Under the pieces are notes generated by a model. It saw only the letters and a program-made list of their open reading frames with translations. It had not been told where the DNA came from and searched no databases. A stretch of 64,000 nt of DNA from Mermis nigrescens (Eukaryota > Nematoda > Enoplea > Mermithida > Mermithidae), in contig JAVLUZ010000143.1 in NCBI GenBank assembly GCA_036768485.1, positions 4,764,346-4,828,345 of the forward strand, in the 5' to 3' direction. The position numbers were made by a program, and so were the translations under genes. Position 1 is the stretch's first letter, and each line of letters begins with the position of its first letter. Positions 25,525 to 60,700 of this stretch are shown in pieces.

Positions 25525-27080
25525 GATATATTATTTATTTTTATATTCAGCGGACATTGCGAAAAACGAGAAATATGGTAAATTGAGAAAATTAGCCAAA
25601 TCCGTGATAAAAAATTTAATAGTCGACAGATAAACACGGCAATTATGAATCGGGTTCACGGATAAGGAATAATGCAGGTTTCCTCATTTTTTCCTAAAGA
25701 ATCTTTGCATAGCTCCGTTGACCCAATTATTGCCATTATTTCTATCTAATGTTGGACGTGCGTACAATAAAAACCCTTATGCAACGACGGAAATAAACCA
25801 TTCTACAATTGAATAGACTAGAATCCAAAAAACCCGCAAAAACGGCAACTATCGAGGACAAATTGTCAACATCCGCTTTCCTGCGCTAAACTTGCATTAG
25901 CATAATTGCATAGTGAAGAAGAGCGAAAGGTCGGCTTTTCTGGAATTGTCAAATGCATAGAATTTAAAACCAGACTATTTGAAATAGCTCCTCTTAAAGT
26001 GAATATACTTTCGTCTAATTTTTCAGCTTATTAAATGCCGTGATGTATTCTAAGTACCTAAATGTAGTTGGTCTGTCAAATATTCAAATGTACCACGCGA
26101 GTTCTTTCAATCCTGAAATCATAGTCTAAAAATCATTGAAATCACAGTCCTTTTTTCATGAAAAGCAAATTTCAGCTAATTATTTATCGTAGTCGAAATT
26201 TGTTTCCAAACCCATTTTATATTATTCTATGCTATGTTTGAACTTGACGAGCAATGCCTGAAAATATTGAATTCGTACTACAGACTTCGAGCATGAACAA
26301 AACAATTTTCGACGAAATTGAAATGAAAAAATTTGAATAGAAAAAACAGAAGCAAAAAAACAGGCAACATCAGTATCTATTATGTCTACTTATGAACTTT
26401 TCTCAAGTATCACGTAGTCATTCAGGATAGAAAAGTCGAAAAAACTTTGTAAAAAAATCTGATTTCGTTGCCATCATTTCAAGAAAAGCAATTTTCATCG
26501 ATAAATTTTGGACGGGCTCCCAAAATCAATAGAGAAAAGTTTATAGTCCTAATAGATGAATGTGCATTGATGAATAAAATGTGCGAAACCCGATAAACGT
26601 AAATGAGTGAAAAGCGAATGAAAAATCACATAAATGAATAAAAACTGAATGAATTTCGCCCTCTAATTTTAATATTTCTGGCGTATTATCGGAACAACAT
26701 GACTCAGATTAGCAAATGTGCTCGAAATTATCTGCAAAACGTAAATTAAGATAACTTTTGAGCCATTTTAATTTTTGAAAAAATTGATTGAAAGAGACTG
26801 GTCACTTTGCGCATCAGGTAAAATCAACGATATAGCAAAAGTGCTACGATTCTTGACTAGCTCAACGCAACTACCGCAAGATTTTAGCTTATTGTAAAAA
26901 ATACTTTTAAAAATGTTTTACGCATACGAATAATACTGTTTTTCCGGATATCCCTCTTGAGGCCTCATTTAGCCGAATTTCTGGCCGACTTATTCAGCCA
27001 CACCGGCTATTCCCGCCCTAAACTAGCCAAGTCATACCCGGCATTGGTCAAATGAGTGTTCTAGACCTTAGAAACCTATC
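25525..27080. other. Gene-free AT-rich stretch
   Basis: No exon, RNA gene or known repeat recognised; a decayed transposon may lie at 26940-27070 (ggccgacttattcagcc). Confidence 0.35.
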
Positions 27081-27319
27081 CATAGGTGAGCGGCACCAAA
27101 GTTCTGGGGGTGCAAAATTTTTTCAAAGGTCAAAAAATGGCCTTAAAAATGGTGGTATGGCGAAAAAACACCATCTTTCAGCGTTTCTCATCTAGCACTA
27201 TCTATTGGCATCAAAAAATTGCGAAAAAACAAAAACAATTAAAATTGAATTCTGGGATTCTGAGGGGTATTTTGGTTTATGGCGGGTGCATACCCCCCAA
27301 ACTCCCCTGCCCAGGTATG
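27081..27319 (+). mobile_element. R1 MITE just downstream of the CNNM gene
   Basis: Starts CATAGGTGAGCGGC, ends CCCAGGTATG. Target duplications aacctatc (27073-27080) and gacctatc (27320-27327) agree at 7 of 8. It lies about 70 bases past the CNNM stop codon, so it may be part of the 3' untranslated region. Confidence 0.8.
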
Positions 27320-27390
27320 GACCTATCCCGTCGACCTAAGAAACACACATAAATCATTTAAAACGTAATAAATTTAATTAATTAACTAAT

Positions 27391-51838
<24,448 letters not shown>

Positions 51839-52705
51839 TTCTTCTTCTTTTAATGACGCGAGTCCGCCGATCGCTGATTCGCTATCGGAAATTTTAATTT
51901 GTGAAATACTGAATTTTTAAAATTAAACATGCGATTAAAAACGAATTCCATTTTTCCGTCCGGACGGAATAATACAAAGCTTGGACAAATCGTTTCAACC
52001 TATAACGTTATATGCGTGCCCGTTAATGCGTGGGATAGAATCGCCTATGTGCTACCACCATTTATTCAATAACAATGAATATAAAATGTGTGTACTTAGG
52101 TAAGTTATACACTTTTCCTTCGCTCTACTTCGGGTAAGTACAATAAAAAAATTTGCATTTCGTGAAGTATGCGTAGATAAATTGTCGCTGATTTCCAGAG
52201 CAGCTCAGAATATTGTTAACTGTAACCAATTCTCTAAGTGTTAGGGTAACATGAATGAACGAGAGCACTCCAATGTCCTTAAAATGTTCGATTTTGTCGT
52301 TCACATTTCGTAGCTCGTGTTTAACTCGAGAACTTACCGGCTAAGCGTTACTACGAGCGTGTTGTCACGTATTGTTACGTTAGCTAGACATAAAGCTTGG
52401 GGTTGTAGCTTAAGCGTACACTGAGTCAGGCGGTTAGCTTAATTCAACATCGGACAGCACGTGCTTTTAAACGTTGGCGATACCTACCTATGTAACTACA
52501 TTTCGATGAGCGAGTGCCATTTTTGGCTAAAAGTGTGCGATTTGACGAAAATAAGCATGCGGCGTTCGGTCATTATAGTTAGAGAAGACAAAAGGAAGCC
52601 AAGATTGATGGAATCCTTCAACATCATTCGTTTCGTATATTTTAAACGTGTAAGCTATACATGAATGATCGTATGCATGCCCGCTGCTTAAACTCAATAC
52701 ACGAC
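51839..52705. other. Upstream region of CNNM
   Basis: Expected to hold the CNNM promoter and 5' untranslated region. CpG-containing sequence (gtccgccgatcgctgattcg) close to the start codon, then AT-rich DNA. No element recognised. Confidence 0.45.
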
Positions 52706-52707
52706 TA

Positions 52708-52875
52708 TAGTCCGTTTCACATAAGTTTGGGCATGAATTTTAAGAATTTTTTGAAAAGCAAGCCGACGAAGTACGATACTTATATATCAATTCTCAATGC
52801 TATAATCGCAATCTGTCAGCTAATTGTCGGACATACTTTTTAAAATTTATGTCCTAACTTGTGTGAAACAGACTA
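52708..52875. mobile_element. P1 palindromic MITE
   Basis: TAGTCCGTTTCACAT to GTGAAACAGACTA with TA on both sides. Confidence 0.9.
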
Positions 52876-52931
52876 TAAATGAAGGTGTTAAAACATTCAT
52901 TAACTCGCAGGTCGATCAGCGAGCGTATGTA

Positions 52932-53087
52932 TAGTCTGCTTCACTTAAGTTTGGGTATACATTTTAGCAATTTTTTCGAAGCCGACGGATTACGATTATT
53001 ATATTATCAAATCAATGCTATGGCAATGCGGCATATTGTCGGACACAGTTTTTAAAATTAATGCCCAAACTTGTGTGAAACAGACTA
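52932..53087. mobile_element. P1 palindromic MITE
   Basis: Only 56 bases after the previous copy; TAGTCTGCTTCACTT to GTGAAACAGACTA with TA on both sides. An R3 copy starts directly at its right end. Confidence 0.9.
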
Positions 53088-53090
53088 TAG

Positions 53091-53343
53091 ATGCAAAACA
53101 TGGCCGATCTGAGGGGGTCAGTCGGTATGATGATCAGTTAGTGGGCATTTTTGACCAAAATGACCCTAAAATAAATGTTAATATAGCGTTAAAACTAAGT
53201 TATTCTACAGTTTATGGTCAAATTGAAGCACTTTTGAAGAAAGTTTTCGATTTTCTTCATTTTAGGCCTTCATTTTGCCTCATTTTCCCAAGAAAATTCC
53301 CACTTTTTCAATTTGGGGATCTATATGCTCGCGTGCATGTCTG
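53091..53343 (+). mobile_element. R3 MITE
   Basis: Left end eroded (atgcaaaacatggccgatct), right end gcgtgcatgtctg, followed by gtagcgag. Confidence 0.7.
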
Positions 53344-53351
53344 GTAGCGAG

Positions 53352-53611
53352 CATAGATGGCAGCCCCAAAATTCTGTCTGGGGAGGGGGTGTGCAAGATA
53401 TTTCAAAAGTCAAAAAATGGTCTTTAAAATACAGGTATGGCGGATGAACGCCAAATTTCAACGTTTCTCATCGGGCACTATCAATTGACATAAAAAAATC
53501 GCGGAAACAAATTTTCAAAAGTTCAATTCTAGGGAGGTTATTTAGGTTTTTTAGAGGGGGTATTCCGCCTTCTGGGGAGGTTGCATACCCCTCCTCTTAC
53601 GCCCACGTGTG
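53352..53611 (+). mobile_element. R1 MITE, first of an inverted pair
   Basis: CATAGATGGCAGCC to GCCCACGTGTG. Flanked by gtagcgag at 53344-53351 and 53612-53619. Confidence 0.85.
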
Positions 53612-53619
53612 GTAGCGAG

Positions 53620-53861
53620 CACACCTGGGCGTGGGGGAGTCTGGGGTATGCACCCCCCCCCCCCGAGAAACCAAAATAACCCCCCAGAATTCAATTTTTG
53701 AAAATTTTTTCGTTTTTTTCGCAATTTTTTGATGCCAATGTATAGTGCTCAATGAGGAACGTCGAAAAATGGTGCTTTTTCGCCATACCATCATTTTAAA
53801 GGCCATTTTTTTACCTTTGAAAAATCTTGCACCCCCAGAATTTTCTTGCTGCCCACGTATG
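53620..53861 (-). mobile_element. R1 MITE, second of an inverted pair
   Basis: CACACCTGGGCGTGG to GCTGCCCACGTATG, opposite orientation to its neighbour. Left flank is the shared gtagcgag, right flank gcagcgag (53862-53869). Confidence 0.85.
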
Positions 53862-54111
53862 GCAGCGAGTCGAGTTTATCGACGGTCGTCATTCGAAACC
53901 ACTTATCTGTGAAATTTTCAAATTTGAGATTTTTATTTTTTTCAAATAATCGACCCTGCCGATTTAAAAAAGTGGTCCCACCAACGCTCATAAGTTAATA
54001 CTTCTGGCTGTATGACTACTCGAAACAACCTATCTGCAAATTTTGGGTATTACTGTAGTATGTCTCCACCTGTCAAAAAATGTTCGCTGTAGCATGTCTC
54101 CACCTCACAGA

Positions 54112-54211
54112 NNNNNNNNNNNNNNNNNNNNNNNNNNNNNNNNNNNNNNNNNNNNNNNNNNNNNNNNNNNNNNNNNNNNNNNNNNNNNNNNNNNNNNNNN
54201 NNNNNNNNNNN
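54112..54211. other. Assembly gap (100 N)
   Basis: Exactly 100 N. It borders a hairpin element, the kind of structure that breaks assemblies. Confidence 0.99.
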
Positions 54212-54381
54212 GCTCGCCACGAATGTTTACGTTTTAATATGCTCCATAGGATAATAGAGCTTGTTAGGGCTTATATGTTTAACACGTCGGTCGTGCGTGG
54301 GCGGAAATAGGACCGACGTGTTAAACATATGAACCCTTGACAAGCTCTATAAGCTTATTACAGCGTAAACATTCGTAGCGA
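54212..54381. mobile_element. Hairpin MITE next to the gap
   Basis: Left arm starts gctcgccacgaatgtttacg; the right arm ends with its complement (cgtaaacattcgtagcgag). The inner arms match over catatgtttaacacgtcggtc. The left boundary may lie inside the gap. Confidence 0.75.
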
Positions 54382-54389
54382 GTAGTGTA

Positions 54390-54590
54390 GGATCAGCTAC
54401 AGTAATCTAATATTCGCGATTACTTAGAACGATCATGTACTTAAAACTAATATTAGCGATCACTTTGCACCATTTACCAGAATCAACTACAGTAACTAAT
54501 CTTAGCAATCACTTTACACCATTTACCAAGATCAACTGCAGTAAATAATCTTAGCGATCACTTTACACCATCTACTTTACACCATTTACC
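54390..54590. repeat. 49-bp tandem repeat at the 3' end of the zinc-finger gene
   Basis: Units containing accatttaccaagatcaac and cttagcgatcactttac begin at 54469, 54518 and 54567 (period 49), with a partial unit at 54581. The zinc-finger stop codon (54586-54588) lies in the last accatttacc. Confidence 0.85.
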
Positions 54591-54795
54591 AAACCAGTCC
54601 CGTTTCAGTCGCCGGAGCATTTTTGTCGTGCGCAGTCTCGACGTGAACACGCATTTCGCCGCGGCTGGCGAACAAGAGTTCGCAAAGGCGACATTCGTAA
54701 CGCTCGACTGATAAGTTTTGCGCCGCTCGGACGAAATCGGTCATCGAATAATCGTTGGATAGCATTTCTGACAGCGGAGGATAGTCGGACAACGC
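54586..54795 (-). CDS. C2H2 zinc-finger gene, terminal exon
   Basis: Acceptor taatgatag joins in phase 0. Reads ALSDYPPLSEMLSNDYSMTD, FVRAAQNLSVERY, then a zinc finger CRLCELLF ... MRVHVETAH (C-x2-C-x12-H-x4-H) and a tail ending TGLVW and TAA. The linker before the finger is not a TGEKP type, so this finger stands alone and may serve protein contact more than DNA binding. The stop codon falls in a tandem repeat, so the last residues may have been set by the repeat. Confidence 0.85.
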   Translation of the reverse strand, partial: ALSDYPPLSEMLSNDYSMTDFVRAAQNLSVERYECRLCELLFASRGEMRVHVETAHDKNAPATETGLVW

Positions 54796-57700
54796 CTATC
54801 ATTAAATTTAATTAATTTGAATATTTAAATAGAGAATTGTTTCAAATTAAATTAAATTAATTGACTAATCAATTAAAAATCCATTTTTAAATATCATACG
54901 CGTGAAAAAGAAAAACGGAAACAAGTGCACAAGCAATATACCAAACAAGAGGATCGAAATCATACAATCGCCACCATACATGTTAAAGCATAGGAATTCT
55001 GTGGGAGGAGGGGGTGAAATTTCGAAGTGCCTTTTTGGCCAAAATATAGTGGGTACTATATATGATCTGAGGGGGTTGAGGGGTTTTCAACCCCCCCCCA
55101 AATTTTCGTCTCTGCCAAAAATTATTCCACCCCTAGAATAAGCGATTTCTTGGAATGTTTTTTAAAGCTTTTTTAGCTATCCATTTGCTTGAAAGTGCAA
55201 AATTTCAAGCACTTTGAGCCATTATACTCATATTTTGACTATATTTTGTTCAATTTGTTCCGACTTTTTTCATGTTTTTTCAATTTTTTTCATTTTTTTG
55301 TTGAATTTTTATGCTCTAGAAAGATGCAGCATCGTCAGAAACGCTGAAAATACTATGTTTTTGACGCGTTCCTACCATTTTGAACCGAAAAAGGCGCTTT
55401 ATAATTTAACCTTCCCTAGAATGCCCATGCTGTGCATGTATGGTGGGTACGCGTCAAAAACATCGTTTTCGGCGTTTCTGACGATGCTTTACCTTCCTAG
55501 AGCATAAAAACAAAAAATTTTGAAAAAAATCGAACAAATTGAACAAAATATAGTAAAAAGATGAGTATGTGCTGCTAAGCGCCGAAAATGTGACACTTTT
55601 GATTAAATACATAACCAAAAACGCTTAAAAAAGCAATTTACCTGCGAATTTTAAGGGAGTTTATGAAAACTTTTGAAAAATCGCGAAGTCTGGGGGGTTA
55701 AAACTTTTCTGTGGGGTGAAACCCCAAGATCATGTATGATCGCCACGAAATTTGATCACTTGGCGATCGTTAAGGTTTGCTAGGATTGCCTTTTCCGACA
55801 AAATGTTCGACCTCCGTAGCGAGAAGTGTGTAAGTTCGATTAATGAATAAAAATTAGGGGAAAAGTGGCCAAAATTCCAGCCAAGTCTTTGAGAATTTGA
55901 CTGTTACGCGGGGATGAGAAAGGAGGTGAAAAACTTTTCTTGTGGGGGGGCGGAGTTGAAACTCCCGAACCCGCAAAATAACGTAGTTCTTACCATAGGT
56001 GGGCGGCATTAAAGTTCTGGGGAGGGGGGGGTGCAAGATTTTTCCAAAGGTCAAAAAATGGCCTTAAAATGGCGTTATGGCTAAAAACACCATTTTTCAA
56101 CGTTTCTCATCGAGCACTATCCATTGGCATCAAAAAATTGCGAAAAAACAAAAAATTCAAAAATTGAATTCTGGGGGTTTTTTGATTTCTGGGGGTAGAA
56201 ACCCCCTGGTATACTTCTTACCATCGGATAACCGTCGTCGTCGACCTGTCTGGCCGCGAAGGCGGCGTCTTTGTCTTTGAAATGTCTGCGCAAAAAGGCG
56301 CTGGTGGCGTTAACATAGGTCCTGCGGTAATTTTGACGGCGTCTGGGGGTGCTCTCAGCGCCATGCTCTTCGTAGCCTTCGCCGTCCTCGTTGCTCGAAT
56401 GATGGCCGCCCGTGACGGCTTCGTACGCGCGGTCCAACTCTTCGGGCTCTTTGACGTGCGTTTTCAGGTGTTTTTTCAGATTACCCTATTTTTAGATTAC
56501 GATCGAATGAGGTAGTTAAAAAAATTAATAAATTGATATTCTTAAAAAATAAATAAATATCTTAAAATTAATTCAAAAATTGAAAATTAAGAAAATGAAA
56601 TTAAAAATTAAAAAATAACAAGCTAACAAATAAATAAAAATGAAATAATTCTCTTTAATTTCGTCATAAAAAGAATGCTGACTGTCCGAACAAATGCTCA
56701 AAATCGACACACAACAAAATTTGCTGACAGTAAGAAGCCAAAGTTCCATTAAAAGGAAATAAAAATATTAAACTAAAGCACGATAAGACCATACGTGATC
56801 GAGGGGGTTCTCCGTCCAAAAGTTTTTAAACCCTCCCAGAAAAAATTTCACCCCACCCCCCCCCAAAAAAAATTTCACCCCCTCCCAAAAAAATTTCACC
56901 CCCTCACAGAAAAGTTTTCACCCCCTCTCGAAGAAGTTTTCACCGCCTCATAGAAAAGTTTTCACCCCCTCACAGAAAAGTTTTCATCCCCTCACGTAAG
57001 TTTTGACCCCTACCCAGAAAAGTTTTCCCCCTCACAGAAAAGTTTTTGCCCCCTCCCAAAAAAGTTTTCGCCCCCTCCAAAAAAGTTTTCGCCCCCTCCA
57101 AAAAAGTTTCCGCCCCCTCCAAAAAAGTTTTCACCCCTCCCAGAGAAGTTTTTATTCCTTGGCGAAAACATACGTTTTGACCCTTTTAAAGTGTTTTCTT
57201 GCCATTGTTGGCCAAAATTTGAAGATTATTTACTATCCTTAATATCTCGGGAACCCCCAATTTCAATCCTTCACATACATATACGCTTATACATATGTGC
57301 ACATAACATGTTAGGTACATACCTTCAATCGGCAAGTTTTCCCGCAAAACGGGCACACGTACGGTTGTTCGCCTGAAGAACAAAAGTTTAAACACTCTAA
57401 GCCATTCAAATGATTTACAATCGGGACTTTTGCCTCTCAAACGCCCAATATTTTGTCAAACAAATAGACTTTCTGAGTGGAGGGAGAAAAAACATCTTTT
57501 TAAAAATAAATATTACAATGGAAATAAAGCAAGCTCAAAGAGAAAGCAAGAAGTAGAGAGGAAAAATAAAAAAGAATGAAAAAATATAATGAAACACATG
57601 AAGTACATACCTACCATACAATGTATGGTAGGTATGTACTTCATAATACTCCCTCCCCCCACCCCCCATAGGGGTGAGGGGGGTATTACCCCCACCTCAG

Positions 57701-60700
57701 GGTCCGAGACTTGAATCACTGTCAGACGATTTTGAGCTATCAAACGTTTTCTGCAATGATTTTTGAGTACAAAAGCAGCGCAGATGTTAAAAATTTTTCG
57801 GCGCTTCGCGCCGACTAGTACATTTCTGTTTTATTTACCCATAAAATACCTAGAATGAAGTTAAAATGATCTGAAAAGTCAACATTTTTGATGAATTCTT
57901 ATATTTTTTACTTACACGAGTGACGAAACTAGTCAAGATGGGACAAAAAGTAGTTATAAATGCAGTTTTTCACATTAAAACATGCTACAAAGGATGTTTT
58001 AGGCGTTTTGCATATTTGACCTGATAAAAAGCTAGAAATCTAAATTTAGTGGTCTCAAATTTCGGGATTTCACCCCCTCTGAACTTTCGACCATGGGAAA
58101 CTATGCCATACATACTAGGAATGTCCCAAGCCCCAGCCCAGGTGCCGGGGCTTATGCCCCGGCCCCAGGCAACGCTTGCCCCGGGCCGGGGCTACAACAT
58201 TTATAGGATAAAAAAATCTGAAATTCACTTCTAAAATCAATCTAGACAGTTATAAGCACACCTGGGCGTAGGGGATTTGGAATATGCACCCCCAAAAGAA
58301 ACCAAAACACCTCGCCCCAAAATCAAAATACCCCACCCAGAATTCAATTTTTGAATTTTTTGTTTTTCTCGCAATTTTTTTGATGTCAATGGATAGAGCT
58401 CGACGAGAAACGTTGAAAGATTATGTCTTTTTCGCCCTATGTACCACCATTTCTAAGGCCATTTTTTAATCTTTGAAAAATCTTGCACACTACAGAATTT
58501 TGGTGCCGCCCACCTATGGTTATAAGGAAGCTTACAAAGGGTCTATTTAAGAATACTGACGAGAATAGCAAAATCTAGTAGTTGAACTGTACAAACTCAG
58601 TATTAAGTGTACACAAAAAAAAGCTATTTCGAGTTGATCATTTAACATATTCCTGATTTAATTTTTGCCGTTGCACTTTATCTCAAAATATTAGCCTGAA
58701 TCGTAGAATACATTAATTTTTATTTCATTCTGTTACATCTTATATATAAATGAATGAAGCTCGCACGACCTCTAAAGTCAGGCCAGATAAAATATTGGAG
58801 AATTGATTTTACGATCAGCTTTAAAATATATATATATAAGGGCTCAAAAGTTCGTATGGGAGGCCCCGACCGTTTCTAGGGGGAGGGGTAAAGATTATTA
58901 CTTGCTATGATTGCACTTATTGGGACCCCTTACAAAATATCTATGCCCCAGTTACTATTTTGCACCGAGTAATAATTTTTTGGTCGAAATTCACAATTTT
59001 ACAAATTTTTCGGAATTCAAGCTTGCGCTGTTCTGAATTTTTTACGCCGCAGCCATAATTTTGACAAGGAAAAGATGCTTAAAACTCGTAAATCAACGTC
59101 CTTATAGCGTAGCAGAGCTGGATGGAAGACATGGATAATTTTTAATAGGCGGTGTAAATCAAAAATCAGGGAAGTATCTATGATGTGATCTGTTTTTTAT
59201 ACTTAGATCTCACGACTTTTCAAAATTTCGCTCTTACAAAGGGGAAATGGCGTAATAAGGATCTGGTTAAACTTCAAAACGCATGTTCTCAGCTGAAATA
59301 TTAATTTTGAATGATTTTTCTGCAGATTTGGTAACCAAATAGCATTACAGAAAATCTTTACTCATGACTTAATGACTAATATCATTTATTGTGAGATTGG
59401 ATAACAACTGTCTGATGCGATTATTCCATGATGAACCTAAAAAATTTCCTTGCAATTCTCGGCCTCCTCGGATATTGCTCTACAGTTATTCATCTTTGGA
59501 ATTCTTAAGATAACTTCACAATTATGATTTTAAGCTAATAATTATAATCATTTAAATGGACTGATTCAGGATCAGAAGCATCATAAACACTTTTCTAAAG
59601 GTTTTTGTTATTCTCCCAATTATTAATTTATTATTTTAGGATTATTATTTATTATTAATTATTAATTTTATTTATTAATCTTTATAAGACGAAAACTCTT
59701 TAAATAATCCCTTTTCACACTTATATTGATAAGTTCTGTTACATAAAATACTGCCAGTGATCTTAAATTAGGTGTACACATATATAGGGTCACCATCATA
59801 GGTGGGCGGCACCAATGTTCTGGAGTGGGGTGCAAGATTTTTTCAAAGGTAAAAAAATTGCCTTAAAAATGGTGGTGTGGCGAAATAACACCTTTTTTTA
59901 ACGTTTCTCATCGAGCATTATCTATTGGCATCAAAAAATTGCGAACAAAAATTCAAAAATCGAATTCTGGGGGGGGTATTTTGGTTTCTGGGGGTGCATA
60001 CCCCCAACCCCCCACGCCCAAGTATGGTCGGCATACATTTAGCATACATCGTCTTGCCCCGGCCCCCATTGAATAAGCCCCGGCGCCAACTTAATACATA
60101 CTTGATCTTGAGTGAGGGTTTTCACAATACATGGGCAGCGGCCGAATTCTGGGGGTTAGGTGGTGTGAACTTGGCAAAATTCCCCAGAAAAATAGGCCAA
60201 AATTCAATTCTGAGGGGGAGGGGAGTCTGCCGGTGACTGAAACTCATAACTCGACACTGTTCAACAATGATTGTTGTTAGGCGCCAATTAGTTGGTTCGA
60301 TTAATTAAATAAGTATGAATTCCATCAGTTTTACTGTTTCTCAATAAGTAAATTGGTTTACTAAGTTGAAATCTACACCGAAAAAAGTATAACAGAACTA
60401 CCTCAATTTCACTAATTACATTTTGATGTATAAATTAAAATTAATAATATTAAAATACCATAAGGGTAACAGCTTAAAAATCTATCAATTCAAATAAGTA
60501 GAATTTTATCAATTTAAAAATTTATTTTAAAAATAACAGAATTCTGATAATTATAAATTTAGTTGAATTATATGATATGATATCGGCGGGGGTCAAAAAT
60601 TTTCATGCTCTGGGGAGATGGGGTGACAGCCAACTTTGGACGGAGGGATCCCCATCCATCCTAATACATAAATGCCTATAATCAAATGTCAAACCTGAAT

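Noticed and set aside
56282..56515. Plus-strand frame MSAQKGAGGVNIGPAV...
   Set aside because: It is the antisense of the zinc-finger exon 56222-56485, which has correct splice phases on the minus strand.
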